Part shown: positions 1 to 11,634 of the stretch, piece by piece
How the letters are laid out: every line of letters starts with the position of its first letter
How positions within the stretch are numbered: position 1 is the stretch's first letter
Assembly: GCA_940671915.1 (NCBI GenBank)
Contig: CALNVZ010000649.1
Span: forward strand, 8,283,721-8,347,720
Direction of reading: 5' to 3'
Source of the DNA: Paracentrotus lividus
Taxonomy: Eukaryota > Echinodermata > Echinoidea > Camarodonta > Echinidae
DNA length: 64,000 nucleotides
Position numbers and translations under genes: made by a program
Notes under the pieces: model-generated
Told to the model about the DNA's origin: nothing
Databases searched by the model: none
What the model saw: only the letters and a program-made list of their open reading frames with translations

Positions 1-1045
1 TTGACACAATGTATACATGTCTAGACTAAATGCAAAAAAAAATATTGGTTAACATGAGAATAACACATGCCGTGTTCCTCTTTTTTATATAAAAAATTAG
101 TAAAAGGATACATGTAGATCTTTAAGATTTTAATAATTTTTCAAATAAGACAATTTTATACCCACTAGTAATGCATATTATATTTTTGGTTGTATGGTAA
201 GAGTTTATCAGATTATAGTTTTGTTGATGTACATGTATGAACATGCTATGTTTATGTTTGAAGCCTATATGATATAATGTATTGTTTGCTTCATATATAT
301 TTGATAAATTCATTCTGTAAAAGATATTCTGTATATTGAAAACATTACACATTCCGCTGGAAAGCATGATATTTCTTATCGCTTTTTTTCTCAAACATTA
401 GATTTTTTTCTGTATTTTCTGTTTCCTCCCTTAAAGGGAAAGGATTGTATAAAAAAAAATTGGGAAATAAGTTGGTTAAATACGAGGACAAAACTCTGGC
501 ATACTTCCTATCTGTTTTGAAATAATTATGTATTCAATATGTATTCAAAGTTAATTTGGATTAGTTTTGTGCCTAAGAATGAACAGTAAACTCAGAATAG
601 TCATCTTGATACATGTAAATGGTCATTTTTTGCTTATGGCTTTAAATAATAAAATGTTATTGATATTAACATGTAGATAATACATAGAAATTCATGTGGG
701 AATTTGTGCATATTTGAAATTATATTTATACAATGATTGGTGAAATTTTACTTCTGATTCTTGATTAGATTTTATTAAAGATGGGGAATTGAAGTTATAT
801 GTATATTATAATTAAGAATTAATTGTATAATTGTTCAGAGAAGTTCTGCAGTTTTGCAGATTGTTGGATTAGTTTTGATCTAATTTTGAGATAATATATT
901 TATATTGAACCTGATTGACCTACTTTAGATTCAAAGCCTGACTTGTCAATGTTTATTTTCTCTGTGAAATGAAATGTATTGAATATACTTACATGAAAAT
1001 GTATAAATGCTGGAGTGACTGGCATCGTGGCATTTGTGGTTATCT
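1..1045. other. AT-rich non-coding stretch
   Basis: The sequence is strongly AT-rich, with short open frames only and no recognisable domain, splice-bounded exon, RNA gene or repeat boundary. Nothing functional can be supported here. Confidence 0.6.
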
Positions 1046-1939
1046 AGTTGTGTGACAAAAAATGCTAATTGGCTTATATGATGAGTACGATTCATTCCAA
1101 TATATTGTTTATTATTTTACACCGTAAACTACAAAGTCGTTTTCTACAAACTGGATGAATTTTATGTGTATGGTCCAGATAACAAAGATATGAGCATTTT
1201 GTCATTACACATCAGGAAACCTCTCCATCCAAGTTTGTATCCAGTACTATTGGATGTGTCGAATAAAACAAACCCAAGTTTTCATCAATTAAATACTTTG
1301 GAAATATTTTAAGTAGTAATTATGAAATTCATATCACTCGTAAAGTGCAACTCATTACCATATTTAATGATACTCTCTCACTCACGCATTATCAATGTAT
1401 CACTGAACCCATTGTTTTAAATATATCTTGCAAAAATTGTGAGTGGTTCACTTTCACGGCTCATTGATGATCAAAGTTGGGTTTCCTAATGAAAAACCTT
1501 TGAATAACAGCATTTCAAGAGCTGAAAGTGAACACTCAATTTTCAAGACTTATTCAGAGCAGTGGGGTTAGCGATGCAGTATATTGTGAGCTCAGAGAGG
1601 TATCATTGAATGGTAATGAGTTGCACTTCACTGAGATATAAATTTCATAACCACTACTGAAATATTTTTCTATGTTATTAATGATCGAACCTTGGGTTTA
1701 TTTTATTCGATTTACCCGCTACTACTTAAATGCAAAACTGGATGGAGAGGTTTCATGACGTGTGATGAAAAATGCTCATAATCTTTGTGATTATTGGACC
1801 ATATCACATAAAATTCATCAGTTGCAAAAAAATGATATGTTAGTTTATGGGTGTTAGAGATATAATTAATATGATAATCGTAAATTTTAATGTTATACCC
1901 ATCTAAAAGTGCAATTAGCATTTTTGTGGGACACAACTG
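1046..1939. repeat. Long fold-back (inverted repeat) element
   Basis: The left arm (about 1046-1465) and right arm (about 1520-1939) are reverse complements with scattered mismatches. Matching pairs include AGTTGTGTGACAAAAAATGC at 1046 against GCATTTTTGTGGGACACAAC near 1919, the block GAAACCTCTCCATCC at 1217 against its complement near 1741, and TGCAACTCATTACCA at 1347 against its complement near 1613. A spacer of about 55 bp separates the arms. No transposase frame is present, so it is read as a non-autonomous DNA element or snapback repeat. The short open frame on the minus strand over 1712-1951 is a shadow of the right arm. Confidence 0.8.
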
Positions 1940-2885
1940 TATGTGTAACATGTTTTGTTACATGTTAATCAAGATCTTATTAACGTGTAAACAATATCAC
2001 TTAAAGATAATATTTTTTTATCTTCCAAACATGTTTATACTTTAATACAGTACCTAAAATTAATAAGAAATTAAGACTATATGTATATTTATCATTAAAA
2101 AACGATAAGAAGGGGTTTATAGTAAGAGTATTTCAATGTGCTGCATGCATTGCCTTCATTAATTATATTACTGTTTATTGATAAATTGGTAGCTAAACCT
2201 ACCAACACATAGTGAAAAATATGCAATCCATCTCATTTTCAATTGATCACTATAAAGATAATAAATGACAAAGAAGATGTAGTCATTGAAATACCAGACT
2301 GATGATCAAGCATAGCATCTTATCAAACATGCAAATGTTGAATGATATTCAGTGTCATCAGCATAATTTTGGATATTAATGTATTGCCCTCATGTATGAA
2401 TAATGCATATTCTATGATGCTTTATACATGCGGCAGTCACAATGTACACAACGCAAGGCCAGTGCACTGAAATTTGTGAAAAATTGCCGACAACCGACGC
2501 GCACTTAAGAGCGTAACTTAGACAACACGTATGAAAATACGCAACAAATGCACAGCGTTGGCATAAGCGCGCTCGACGAATGAGTAACGCACACCAGCGC
2601 ATATTCTGCATTGGCCATGCGTCGTAACATGTGACTGTGCCATTAGATATATAGATCTATATGATCTTCTTTTTTCCCATGAGCCATTTGAGAAATATTT
2701 GTATGCATTGTTTGAAATTTAAATAAGCAAACTGACATTCTATCATCAGCCAGATAGACAAGATTCAGATTCAGCTGTACATTGAAATGACTTGGATGAT
2801 GTATTTTAGATGAGTTATTATTCCATGTGGTGGTATTATGGTTGTATGAATGTATATCAGTCTACAATTGTTTCCAGCTAGGCCC
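1940..2885. other. Non-coding stretch with a CpG-rich island
   Basis: This is AT-rich sequence except for about 2410-2640, which is richer in CpG and contains several GCGC and CGCG words. The open frame on the minus strand there shows no recognisable domain. No element boundary could be fixed. Confidence 0.4.
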
Positions 2886-2889
2886 ATTT

Positions 2890-3865
2890 AGTGACCTTCA
2901 ACATTAGTGAATGCTTCTCTCTTTCTGTTTTGTGTCTCTTTGTTTTTATTTCATCTTTGCTTTTTATTACTCCTCCCCTTTTTACCCTGTATTCAATCTA
3001 CCTTTTTAAAACAATATTTAGAGTCTCTTCATCTTATTCTTTTCTTATTGCACGTCTCTCTCTCTCCTCTCCTCTCCCTCTCTCTCTCGTTCTGTCTATC
3101 CGTTATTTCATTTTCTCTTTTTGATAACCTTCTTTCCTACCTCTTAGTTTCCTCTTGATTCTATCGCCATCTTTCCCACTCTCAATCGCACCCTTTTGTC
3201 TCTCTTTTTGTCTATTCCATATTTCATTTTCTCTTTCTATCACTCCTTCCTGGCTTATAGCTACTTCTTTTCCCCATCTTCGGTTTCTCTTGGTCTATCG
3301 CCCTCATTCTCACTCTCATTTTGCTCCTTTTTCTCTCTTTCTGTCTATCCCATATTTTATCTTCTATTTCTATCATTCCTTCTTTACTGCTTCTCTTCCT
3401 ATCTTTAGTTCCTCTTGATATCTCACCCTCACTTCCTATTTCTCTTTCGCCGTGTTTCCGCCCCCATTCCACATGTATTTATTATATTCATATTTTCTTT
3501 TCTTATTCCAATTCTCCATCTTCCAATGTCATGCAATTCTTTCTATCTATCAACTTCTTTCTAACTTTCTTCATTCATTTTTTATCTCCGTGCGTACAGT
3601 AAGTCATATCTGATTTTGCTCTCTTTCCATATCCCTTCTTTCTTTCTTCATTCATTCTGTATTTTTGTGCTCATAATCATGTCTGATTGTGTTTTCTTTC
3701 CACAATATTCCCTTCTCCCTGTTCAATTTCTTTCTTTCTTGCTCGATCCCCCTCTTTCACCTTCTTCTTCAATTATCTCTCCTGCATGTCCTCTCTCATT
3801 ATTCTCTTTGATCTCTTCTACATTTCACAACTCAAAAAGAACTTACGCATTCGATGTTTAATATT
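2890..3865. repeat. Polypyrimidine tract with degenerate tandem repeats
   Basis: Nearly 1 kb of plus strand is built from C and T runs. A degenerate unit of roughly 110-135 bp recurs, marked by TCTGTCTATCC or TCTATTCCATATTTCATTTTC near 3090, 3207 and 3340. The overlapping open frames on both strands (Ser/Leu/Phe-rich on plus, Arg/Lys/Glu-rich on minus) are low-complexity by-products of the composition. Confidence 0.8.
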
Positions 3866-4067
3866 ATATATTTGGTTTAATATTCACATTTCTATTTAAA
3901 TACGAAATTTCAGAAAAGAGTAACTTGAGAGTAAAATTCGAGTGAATATTCAATCGTTTTTATTTATTAATTTTTTTTAGAGAGATTTAGAATCGGAAAT
4001 TGTACCATTAAGTTACAAAATAATTACAAAATATGACATGAAAAATATTAAATTTGCAATTGATAAT

Positions 4068-4150
4068 AATAATACATGGAATTTCTATAGCGCCAATTTC
4101 CATTTAGATAAAAATGCTCAAGGCGCTTTTTACAAAGGATTACATTTTTG
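4068..4150 (-). repeat. SINE-like 3' tail fragment
   Basis: The run GATAATAATAATACATGG is followed by TCTATAGCGCCAA and then CTCAAGGCGCTTTTTACA. The same arrangement, an (AAT)n run next to TATAGCGC, marks the tail of the tRNA-derived SINE seen more completely at 52077-54955. Only the tail is recognisable here and no head with A and B boxes was found. Confidence 0.45.
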
Positions 4151-4776
4151 AAATTGAAGTATTGACATCAATTGCTTATAGTCAAAGTCGCTTCTAGTTA
4201 TGATATATTTAAAGCGTTATTAAAATGAATGATCAAAGCATTTGGTTAGACATTTCAGGAAAGAAACACGTTACTGAAAAGACCTAATGTTACTTAGAGA
4301 TTGTTAATGTTCGTTAATGCAAAGTTGTATGAAGCTGCGCCGAAAGTTGCAAAATGTTACCAAAAGTTAATCCGAGTTTCAAAAAGTTAGGCAAAGTTAA
4401 TTGTGTGCAGTTAGGGGCAAATTTCAATTGATATACAACTTTTCCAATTTTAAGTTATTTTGAGAATATGAAGATATCCCCGAATGACATGTATCTGTAA
4501 GATTGAAAATAAATATTATTGGTGTCTATATATAATAAATGTGTAATGAAGTCTGTAAACCCAGACTAGCAGTCCCTTAGTAACAAGCCAACAATATCAT
4601 TTGTGATGAGATGCCCAATCATATACCTGTAGTGCCAGAGTAGATACCTTGTCATTATTATGTGAGGAACCATAGTCCACCCCTCACAACATGAACAATT
4701 TAGGATGCCTATATTCCATGAGATGCTCATCAACTCACTTTCTACTGAGAGTCGATTCAATAAACATCCTAAACAG

Positions 4777-5745
4777 GCGCGTATCCAGGATTTCGCACCC
4801 CGGGGGGCCCGACATGAATTTGGCGCCCCTGTGTACTTTTCAAAATATGGCGCCCCCCCCCCCCCCCCCGCCAGGCAAACATAGGCCTACGGCTTAAATG
4901 TATGTTGAGGGATTTGAATAGTAATTTATTTGAAGTTTTTTATTTAATTTTTTTTTTTTTAATACTTGCCAATGGTGAGATCATGGAAAAGAATTTTTAA
5001 GTATATATGGTATTACCGCTATAGATGAAAATACGAATATTTCTAAATACGAGCGCGAAGCGCGATCAGATTTTTTTTTTTTTTTTTTTTGCGCCCCTAA
5101 ATTTTAAGGTCGATTGGCGCCCCTAAGTTTAAGGTCAATTGCACCCCTTAGTTTACTGTCGATTTGGCGCCCCCCCCCTAAATAAAGGTCGATTTGGCGC
5201 CCCCCTAAATTTAAGGTCAATTGGCGCCCCTATAAGTTTAAGGTCAATTGGCGCCCCTTAGTTTACTCGATTTGCGCCCCTAAATGAAGGTCAATTTGGC
5301 GCCCCTATAAGTTTAAGGTCAATTTGGCGCCCTTAGTCTACTGTCGATTTGGCGCCCCCTAAATTAAGGTCGATTTGGCGCCCCCTCCCCTAATTTATAG
5401 GTTCGATTTGGCGCCCTAAGTTTAAGGTCAATTTGGCACCCCACAGTTTACTGTCGATTTGACGCCCCCATTTTTTTAAGGGTGCCCCCTTCCCCCTCTC
5501 CCTTTTTCCCTTCCTCTCTCTCCTCTCTCTCTCTCCTTTTTTTTTTTTTTTTTTTTTTTTTTCTTCCTTCCTCTTTTTCCCCTTTTTCCCTTCCTTTTCC
5601 CCCCTTTTCTTTTCTCTTTTTCTCCTTTTTTCTTCTTTTTTTTTTTCTTTCCTTTTCTCCCTTTTTTCCTCTTTTCGGCGCCTCCCTACGCGCCCCCTGG
5701 GGGCCCGCGCGCCCGTAAAGCCCCCCCCCCAGAATACGCCGCATG
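4777..5745. repeat. Left arm of composite GCGCC repeat (inverted)
   Basis: It begins with AGGCGCGTATCCAGGATTTC, a sequence also found in the opposite orientation near 19020-19040, so it is probably a repeat-family terminus. From about 5090 to 5465 it is a degenerate minisatellite of about 27-30 bp carrying TTGGCGCCCCTAAGTTTAAG. A polypyrimidine block (about 5480-5675) follows, then a GC-rich end. The region from about 5090 is the inverted counterpart of 5956-6560. Open frames rich in Lys/Glu/Arg are shadows. Confidence 0.8.
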
Positions 5746-5955
5746 TAGTTAAACCACACATTTAAGCTAGGCTTTAAAGTAAAGCGGCTTTTCGAGAATT
5801 CGGCCATAAAGTGATTTTAAAGATTTTTAAAAATTTGTATTCTTTGTGTATTCATTTATATCTTACACTTTGTTTCTGGGACACTGTAATATTTGTGGGT
5901 TCTGTTAACAGGCAGATCACAATAAAGGAAGCGAGAGACTAGAGGTTGTAGTTTA
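5746..5955. other. Spacer between inverted GCGCC arms
   Basis: This 210-bp AT-rich segment separates the two arms. It has no open frame of note and no recognisable RNA gene. Confidence 0.6.
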
Positions 5956-7440
5956 GCATGCGCGTATTCTGTGGGGGGGCTTTACGGGCCCGGCCCCCCG
6001 GGGGGCGCGCAGGGGGCGCCGAAAAGAGGAGAAAAAGGAAAGAAAAAAAAAAGAAAGAAGAAAAAAGGAGAAAAAAAAGAGGAAGGGAAAAAGGGGTAAA
6101 GAGGAAAGGAAAAGGGGGAAAAGAGGGAAAGAAGAAAAAAAAAAAAAAAAAAAAAAAAAGAAGAGAGAGAGAGAGAGAGAGAGAGGAAGGGAAAAAAAGG
6201 ATGAGGGGAAGGGGGCGCCCTTAAAAAAAATGGGTGGGGGCGCCAAATCGACCTTATAAATTAGGGGGGGCGCCAAATCGACCTTTAAATTTAGGGGGCG
6301 CCCAAATCGACAGTAAACTAAGGGGCGCCCAAATGATATTAAACTTATAGGGCGCCAAATCGACCTTAAATTTAGGGGGGCGCCAAATCGACCTTAATTT
6401 AGGGGGGGCCCAAATCGACAGTAAACTAAAGGGTGCCAAATGACCTTAAACTTAGGGCGCGAATCGACCTTAAATTTAGGGGCGCAAATCGACAGTAAAC
6501 TAAGGGCGCAAAATTGACTTAAACTTATAGGGGCGCCAAATCGACCGTAAAAATAAGGGGGCGCCAAATCGACATTAAACTACGGGGGAGCCAAATTGAG
6601 CTTAAACGCTAGGGGCGCCAAATTGACCCGAAACTTAGATGGGGCGCCAAATTGACCTGAAGCTGAGGGGGCGCCTAATTGATATTAAACTTAGGGGCGC
6701 CGAATCGAACTTAAACTAAGTAAGGGCGCCAAATGAAAAAGGGGAGGGAGGGGAAGGGGCGCCGTTTTTAAACAATTAGGGGCGCCAAATCGATCAGTAA
6801 CTAAGCAACGCCAATAAACTTAGGGTGCCGAAATGGACTTTAAACATAGGGGCGCCAAATTGACCTTCAACATACTTAGGTGGGACGCCAAATCGACCTT
6901 AAACTTAGCGGCTCTAAATCGACCTTGAATTTAGGGGGGGGCGCCAAATCAGACATAAAATTAGAGGGGCGCCAAAATGAGCTTAACGTGGGGCGCCAAA
7001 ATGAGCTTAACTTGTGGGGCGCCAAAATGAGCTAACGTGGGGGCGCCAAAATGAGCTTAACGTGGGGGCGCCAAATTGACCCGAACTTGGATGGGTGCTT
7101 AAACTTAAGGGCGCTAAAATCGACCTTAGATTTAGTGAGGGGCGCAAAAATCGACCTCTAAACTTAGGGGCGCAAAATCGACCTTAAATTTAGGGGCGCC
7201 AAATCGACTTAAACCTAGAGGGGCGCCAAATTTTAGATTAAATGTAGGGCGCGCAAAAATGATATGAAACTTAAGGGGCGCTGAATTGACCTAGACTTAA
7301 GGCGCTGATTAACCTGAAGTTAAGGGGTGCAAATCGATCTTAAATTAAAGGACGCCAGATTGAGCTCAAATGTAGGGCGCCGAATTGACCTGAGATTTAG
7401 GGGTGCCAAATATCAAAACTTAGTGGCTCCAACTATATCC
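5956..7440. repeat. Right arm and long GCGCC minisatellite array
   Basis: It opens with GCATGCGCGTATTCTG and a GC-rich block mirroring 5680-5744, then a polypurine block (about 6020-6215) mirroring the polypyrimidine block of the left arm. More than 30 degenerate copies of a unit such as GGGGCGCCAAATCGACCTTA follow, spaced about 27-35 bp. Variants read AAATTGACC, AAATGAGCTTAACG and similar. The array is far longer than in the left arm, so the inverted repeat is asymmetric. Confidence 0.85.
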
Positions 7441-7499
7441 TATTTACCTGAAACTAAGGTGCCCCCAAAACAAAACAAAAAAACAAAAAAAAAACAGAA

Positions 7500-8345
7500 G
7501 GGGTCTTTAAAATGGTCTCTATCTAGAAATAGCAAAATTTCAAAAATTCCATGCCTCCTGGTTTGTATATACATAGCAAAATTTTCGCTCGCGCTTCGCG
7601 CTCGCATCATCTTTTCCATTGATTTATTACATTGTGTCGAGGAACGCGTAAAATGACCTGTTTTCTAATCATTTGAATGCATCAAAATTTCCTTCCCTAT
7701 ATTCGCCACACGCTATGTTTTTCTCTTTTACCAGAATTTACATTATGGATTCTAACCCGTCAAAACATATAAATTTACTTGTTTTCACGTTTACATTTTA
7801 TTTATTTATTTTTATTTTTATTTTTTTATTATTTTTTTTTGGCATTTCAAATTTATTTCAGCATATTAGCGGCGTCAATTGAGCTTACACGTACGGGCGG
7901 CCAGATGACCTGAAACTTATGTGGGCACTGAATTGAAGTTAAGGGGATGTCAAATCGATTTTTAAAATTAGGGGCGCCAAATTGAGCTTACACTTATAGG
8001 GCGCCCAAATGATCTGAAACTAAGGGCGCCGAATTTACCTGAAACTTAAGGGGGCAACAAATAGGTTTTAAAATATGGTCTCTATATAGATAGAGTAAAA
8101 TTACCAAAATTTATGCATCCGGGTCTGTATATACAAAGCAAAATTTTCGCTCGCGCTTCGCGCTCGCATCATTTTTTTCCCCCAATGGAATTATTACATT
8201 GTGTTCCTGAGGAACGCATGAAGTGTCCTGTTTTCTATACTTCGCGCTCGCCTGTGTTTTTCCTCTTACCAAAATTTACATTATGGATTCTAACCATCAA
8301 AAACGTTTCAATTATTTTGATTTCACGTTACATTCTTTACTCGTT
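7500..8345. repeat. Higher-order repeat units 1 and 2
   Basis: Two copies of a unit of about 280-310 bp lie at about 7500-7810 and 8070-8345, with a short GCGCC minisatellite stretch between. Each copy contains TGTATATACA(T/A)AGCAAAATT, then TTTTCGCTCGCGCTTCGCGC, then TTATTACATTGTG and ACATTATGGATTCTAAC. Two further copies occur at about 9400-9670 and 10210-10490. Confidence 0.75.
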
Positions 8346-8651
8346 CATCAACGACTTATATACCCTTTGTAAGAACAACGACTTCTCAAAATACCATTTA
8401 TATGCAGGTCCTAAGCTTTGAATTCTTTACCAGCTTCTCTCAAATCATCTTGTTCACTTAACGTCTTTAAAATGCAATTCAAGAAAGTATTACAAAATGG
8501 CCTTTTTTGTGATGTTGATTTTTTTTTTTTTTTTTTTTTTGTGCTACAATTCTCTTAGTGGGTCTTCTCTGGCTTAACCTTCCCTTTTCTTCTTCTTAAT
8601 GACCCACACCCTCTTCTGTTATTTCGTATTGTAAATGCAATTTAATCGTTA

Positions 8652-8929
8652 GGGTGCTGTCTCGCTTCGCGGAGCGTCTCCGCGGCGGAGTGGAGTTTCG
8701 TCTCCGCGACAATTTGTGAATCTCCGAGACGTCTCGGAGACGTCTCGGAGACGTCTCGGACGTCTCCGAATTTCGGAGACGGGATGATTTTTTTTTTTCA
8801 TAGAGTTGTCGCGGAGACGTCTCGGGGGTCTCGGGGGCGTCTCGGGGGGCGTTCTCTGATACTGTTTTCCGTCGCGGAGACGAGGTTTCTTTCTGTCGCG
8901 GGACGTCTCCGCGAAGTGAGATAGCACCC
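8652..8929. mobile_element. PIF/Harbinger-like MITE, 278 bp
   Basis: The left end GGGTGCTGTCTCGCTTCGCG and right end CGCGAAGTGAGATAGCACCC are near-perfect terminal inverted repeats. They are flanked by TTA on both sides (8649-8651 and 8930-8932), the 3-bp duplication typical of PIF/Harbinger elements. The interior is GC-rich and highly self-complementary, built from GAGACGTCTC words. There is no coding capacity. Confidence 0.75.
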
Positions 8930-9149
8930 TTAGCAAGTATAATTTATTCGGGTCGAATAACAAGATCATTACGATCTTTAATCATGATCCCCACTCATTT
9001 TATGTCCCTTGTTTTCTTGTTTTCATTTTTTAATCCTCCTATTTATTTTCATTGTGTACATTTCATGTATTTATATGTATTTTATATTGTATGTATCAAC
9101 ATTTGTCATGATGCATTTTGTTTGTTTTTAATATTGAGTGAAATAAATG

Positions 9150-9215
9150 AAATCTTGAATCTTGAATCTTTGAATCTTGAATCTTGAATCTGAATCTTGA
9201 ATCTTGAATCTTGAA
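9150..9215. repeat. (AATCTTG)n microsatellite
   Basis: About nine near-perfect 7-bp units occur in tandem. They probably represent the 3' tail of the CR1-like fragment immediately upstream. Confidence 0.85.
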
Positions 9216-9229
9216 TTCTTTGCATTTCA

Positions 9230-9830
9230 AATTGACCTAAATCTTAGGGGTCGCCAAATTGAGCTTAACGTAGGGCGTCAAATTGACCTGATGACTTAGG
9301 GATGCCAAATTTATCTTAAACTTAGGGGCTCCAACTTTATTTTGAATTTAAGGAGGTGTGCCGAATTTACCTGAAACTAAGGGGCAACAACTTGGTATAT
9401 TTGAAATATGGTCTCTACAATTTTTAATTCCTCCTGGTCTGTATATACATAGCAAAATTTTGGCTCGCGCTACGCGCTCGCATCTTTCTTTTCCCCATGA
9501 GTTATTACATTGTGGTTCCTGAGGAACGCATGCAATGTCATGTTTTCTCATCATTCAAAGACATCAAAATTCCGCTCTCGCCTGTGTTTCCTCTGACCAT
9601 AATTTGCATTATAGGATAACTAATCATCAAGACATTTAAATTTATTGAATACACGTAACATTTATTTTTGCATTTTCCCAGGGCATCAAATCACCTAAAT
9701 CGTACATGTATGGCGCCAATTCAAACTAACATTTTAGGGGCGCCAAATGATTAGTTGGCGCCAAATTGAGCTTAAACTTAGGGGCGCCAAATTTATCTTA
9801 AACTTAGGGAGGGAAGCAGAAGGAATAGAT
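9230..9830. repeat. GCGCC array continuation and higher-order unit 3
   Basis: GCGCC-type units resume at 9230-9390 and 9705-9815. They flank a third copy of the higher-order unit (about 9400-9670), which contains GGCTCGCGCTACGCGCTCGC and ATTACATTGTGGTTCCTGAG. Confidence 0.7.
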
Positions 9831-9872
9831 AACCAGCTAAATAGATATTCATCTCTCTTTATATCATGCTAC

Positions 9873-10200
9873 ACTGTAAAAAATATACAGCAAAGTGATG
9901 TCAGCAGAGTCGCCATACAAAAATGTTAATTTAAATTAACAGTTGCTGTAAATATTTTCCTCTAATAATTAATGAAAGAAAAGGAAAAAAAATCATTAGA
10001 GTTTTGTAGCTTACACATTTTGGTTTAAAACGGAACAAATGTGTTACTCCTGATTGTATATTCTGTTATTTCTCACTTAATAATTTGTAGGAGAAATTTA
10101 CAACAAAACTGTTTTTTTAAATTACATTTTTTTATGGCGACTCTGCTGACAGCAGATTGCTGTAAAAAATACAAACAGAATAAAATTACTGGGCAAACAT
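9873..10200. mobile_element. MITE with ACTGTAAAAAA-type ends
   Basis: The left arm has ACTGTAAAAAATATACAGCA, then TGTCAGCAGAGTCGCCAT. The right arm has ATGGCGACTCTGCTGACA, then TTGCTGTAAAAAATAC. The interior of about 200 bp is AT-rich and non-coding. The exact ends and any target duplication were not resolved. Confidence 0.65.
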
Positions 10201-10209
10201 ACGGTCTTT

Positions 10210-10490
10210 AAATTATGGAGGCCAAAAATTGATCCTAAACTTCAGGTCTCTATACATAGAGCAAAATTTTCGATCGCGCTTCCGCTCGCTTCATTTTCCA
10301 AAGAGTTATTACATTGTGTCCTGAGAATGCATAAAAATGTCACGTTTTCAGATCATTTCCCATACATCAAATTTCTGCTCGCTATTCATGCTTCGCCTAT
10401 TTTTTCTTTCTTGTAACCAGATATGAGGATTCTGAACAAAAAAAATCAATATACATTTGTTTGATTTCACATTACTTGATGGAGCGAAAT
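10210..10490. repeat. Higher-order repeat unit 4
   Basis: This is the fourth, more diverged copy of the unit seen at 7500, 8070 and 9400. It contains CTATACATAGAGCAAAATTT, TCGATCGCGCTTCCGCTCGC and ATTACATTGTGTCCTGAG. Confidence 0.6.
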
Positions 10491-10541
10491 TTCTCATATT
10501 TTTATATGCTTGCTTTCAAATTCGTTTTGGACAAATTACAG

Positions 10542-10634
10542 CTCACGTTCATATGATATTTCTGATGAAGAGCTAAACAAAATTGATACCCCTAATTGCT
10601 TAGAATTCGGCTTTCTGATCGTAACAGTAGAGGT
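10542..10634 (+). CDS. Candidate internal exon ending in assembly gap
   Basis: A polypyrimidine-poor but usable acceptor (AAATTACAG, AG at 10540-10541) is followed by an open frame reading SRSYDISDEELNKID then TPNCLEFGFLIVTVE up to the first N. No domain is recognised. It lies in the same orientation as the transmembrane-coding segment on the far side of the gap, and both could belong to one upstream gene. The gap is an arbitrary 1000 bases, so frame continuity cannot be tested. It could equally be chance open sequence next to a repeat. Confidence 0.25.
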
Positions 10635-11634
10635 NNNNNNNNNNNNNNNNNNNNNNNNNNNNNNNNNNNNNNNNNNNNNNNNNNNNNNNNNNNNNNNNNN
10701 NNNNNNNNNNNNNNNNNNNNNNNNNNNNNNNNNNNNNNNNNNNNNNNNNNNNNNNNNNNNNNNNNNNNNNNNNNNNNNNNNNNNNNNNNNNNNNNNNNNN
10801 NNNNNNNNNNNNNNNNNNNNNNNNNNNNNNNNNNNNNNNNNNNNNNNNNNNNNNNNNNNNNNNNNNNNNNNNNNNNNNNNNNNNNNNNNNNNNNNNNNNN
10901 NNNNNNNNNNNNNNNNNNNNNNNNNNNNNNNNNNNNNNNNNNNNNNNNNNNNNNNNNNNNNNNNNNNNNNNNNNNNNNNNNNNNNNNNNNNNNNNNNNNN
11001 NNNNNNNNNNNNNNNNNNNNNNNNNNNNNNNNNNNNNNNNNNNNNNNNNNNNNNNNNNNNNNNNNNNNNNNNNNNNNNNNNNNNNNNNNNNNNNNNNNNN
11101 NNNNNNNNNNNNNNNNNNNNNNNNNNNNNNNNNNNNNNNNNNNNNNNNNNNNNNNNNNNNNNNNNNNNNNNNNNNNNNNNNNNNNNNNNNNNNNNNNNNN
11201 NNNNNNNNNNNNNNNNNNNNNNNNNNNNNNNNNNNNNNNNNNNNNNNNNNNNNNNNNNNNNNNNNNNNNNNNNNNNNNNNNNNNNNNNNNNNNNNNNNNN
11301 NNNNNNNNNNNNNNNNNNNNNNNNNNNNNNNNNNNNNNNNNNNNNNNNNNNNNNNNNNNNNNNNNNNNNNNNNNNNNNNNNNNNNNNNNNNNNNNNNNNN
11401 NNNNNNNNNNNNNNNNNNNNNNNNNNNNNNNNNNNNNNNNNNNNNNNNNNNNNNNNNNNNNNNNNNNNNNNNNNNNNNNNNNNNNNNNNNNNNNNNNNNN
11501 NNNNNNNNNNNNNNNNNNNNNNNNNNNNNNNNNNNNNNNNNNNNNNNNNNNNNNNNNNNNNNNNNNNNNNNNNNNNNNNNNNNNNNNNNNNNNNNNNNNN
11601 NNNNNNNNNNNNNNNNNNNNNNNNNNNNNNNNNN
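10635..11634. other. Assembly gap (1000 N)
   Basis: Exactly 1000 undetermined bases, a conventional placeholder for a scaffold gap of unknown size. Any open frame crossing it is meaningless. Confidence 1.

Larger units (their letters stand above)
8407..9215 (+). mobile_element. CR1-like LINE 3' fragment (interrupted)
   Basis: One frame near 8418-8510 reads NSLPASLKSSC followed by SLNVFKMQFKKVLQNG, which resembles the C-terminal tail of ORF2 in CR1/L2-type LINEs, where an LP..L....S...FK..LK..L pattern is usual. An AT-rich 3' untranslated region follows, with AATAAATGAAATC and an (AATCTTG)n tail at about 9150-9215. The body is interrupted by the MITE at 8652-8929. It separates higher-order repeat copies 2 and 3, so it probably inserted into that array. 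It is a dead 5'-truncated copy. Confidence 0.6.

Noticed and set aside
2891-3899. Overlapping plus-strand frames of 70-93 codons
   Set aside because: Low-complexity translation of the polypyrimidine tract, with no start context, splice structure or domain.
5390-6276. Lys/Glu/Arg-rich and Ser/Phe/Pro-rich frames near 5.4-6.3 kb
   Set aside because: Translations of polypurine and polypyrimidine blocks in the inverted GCGCC repeat.
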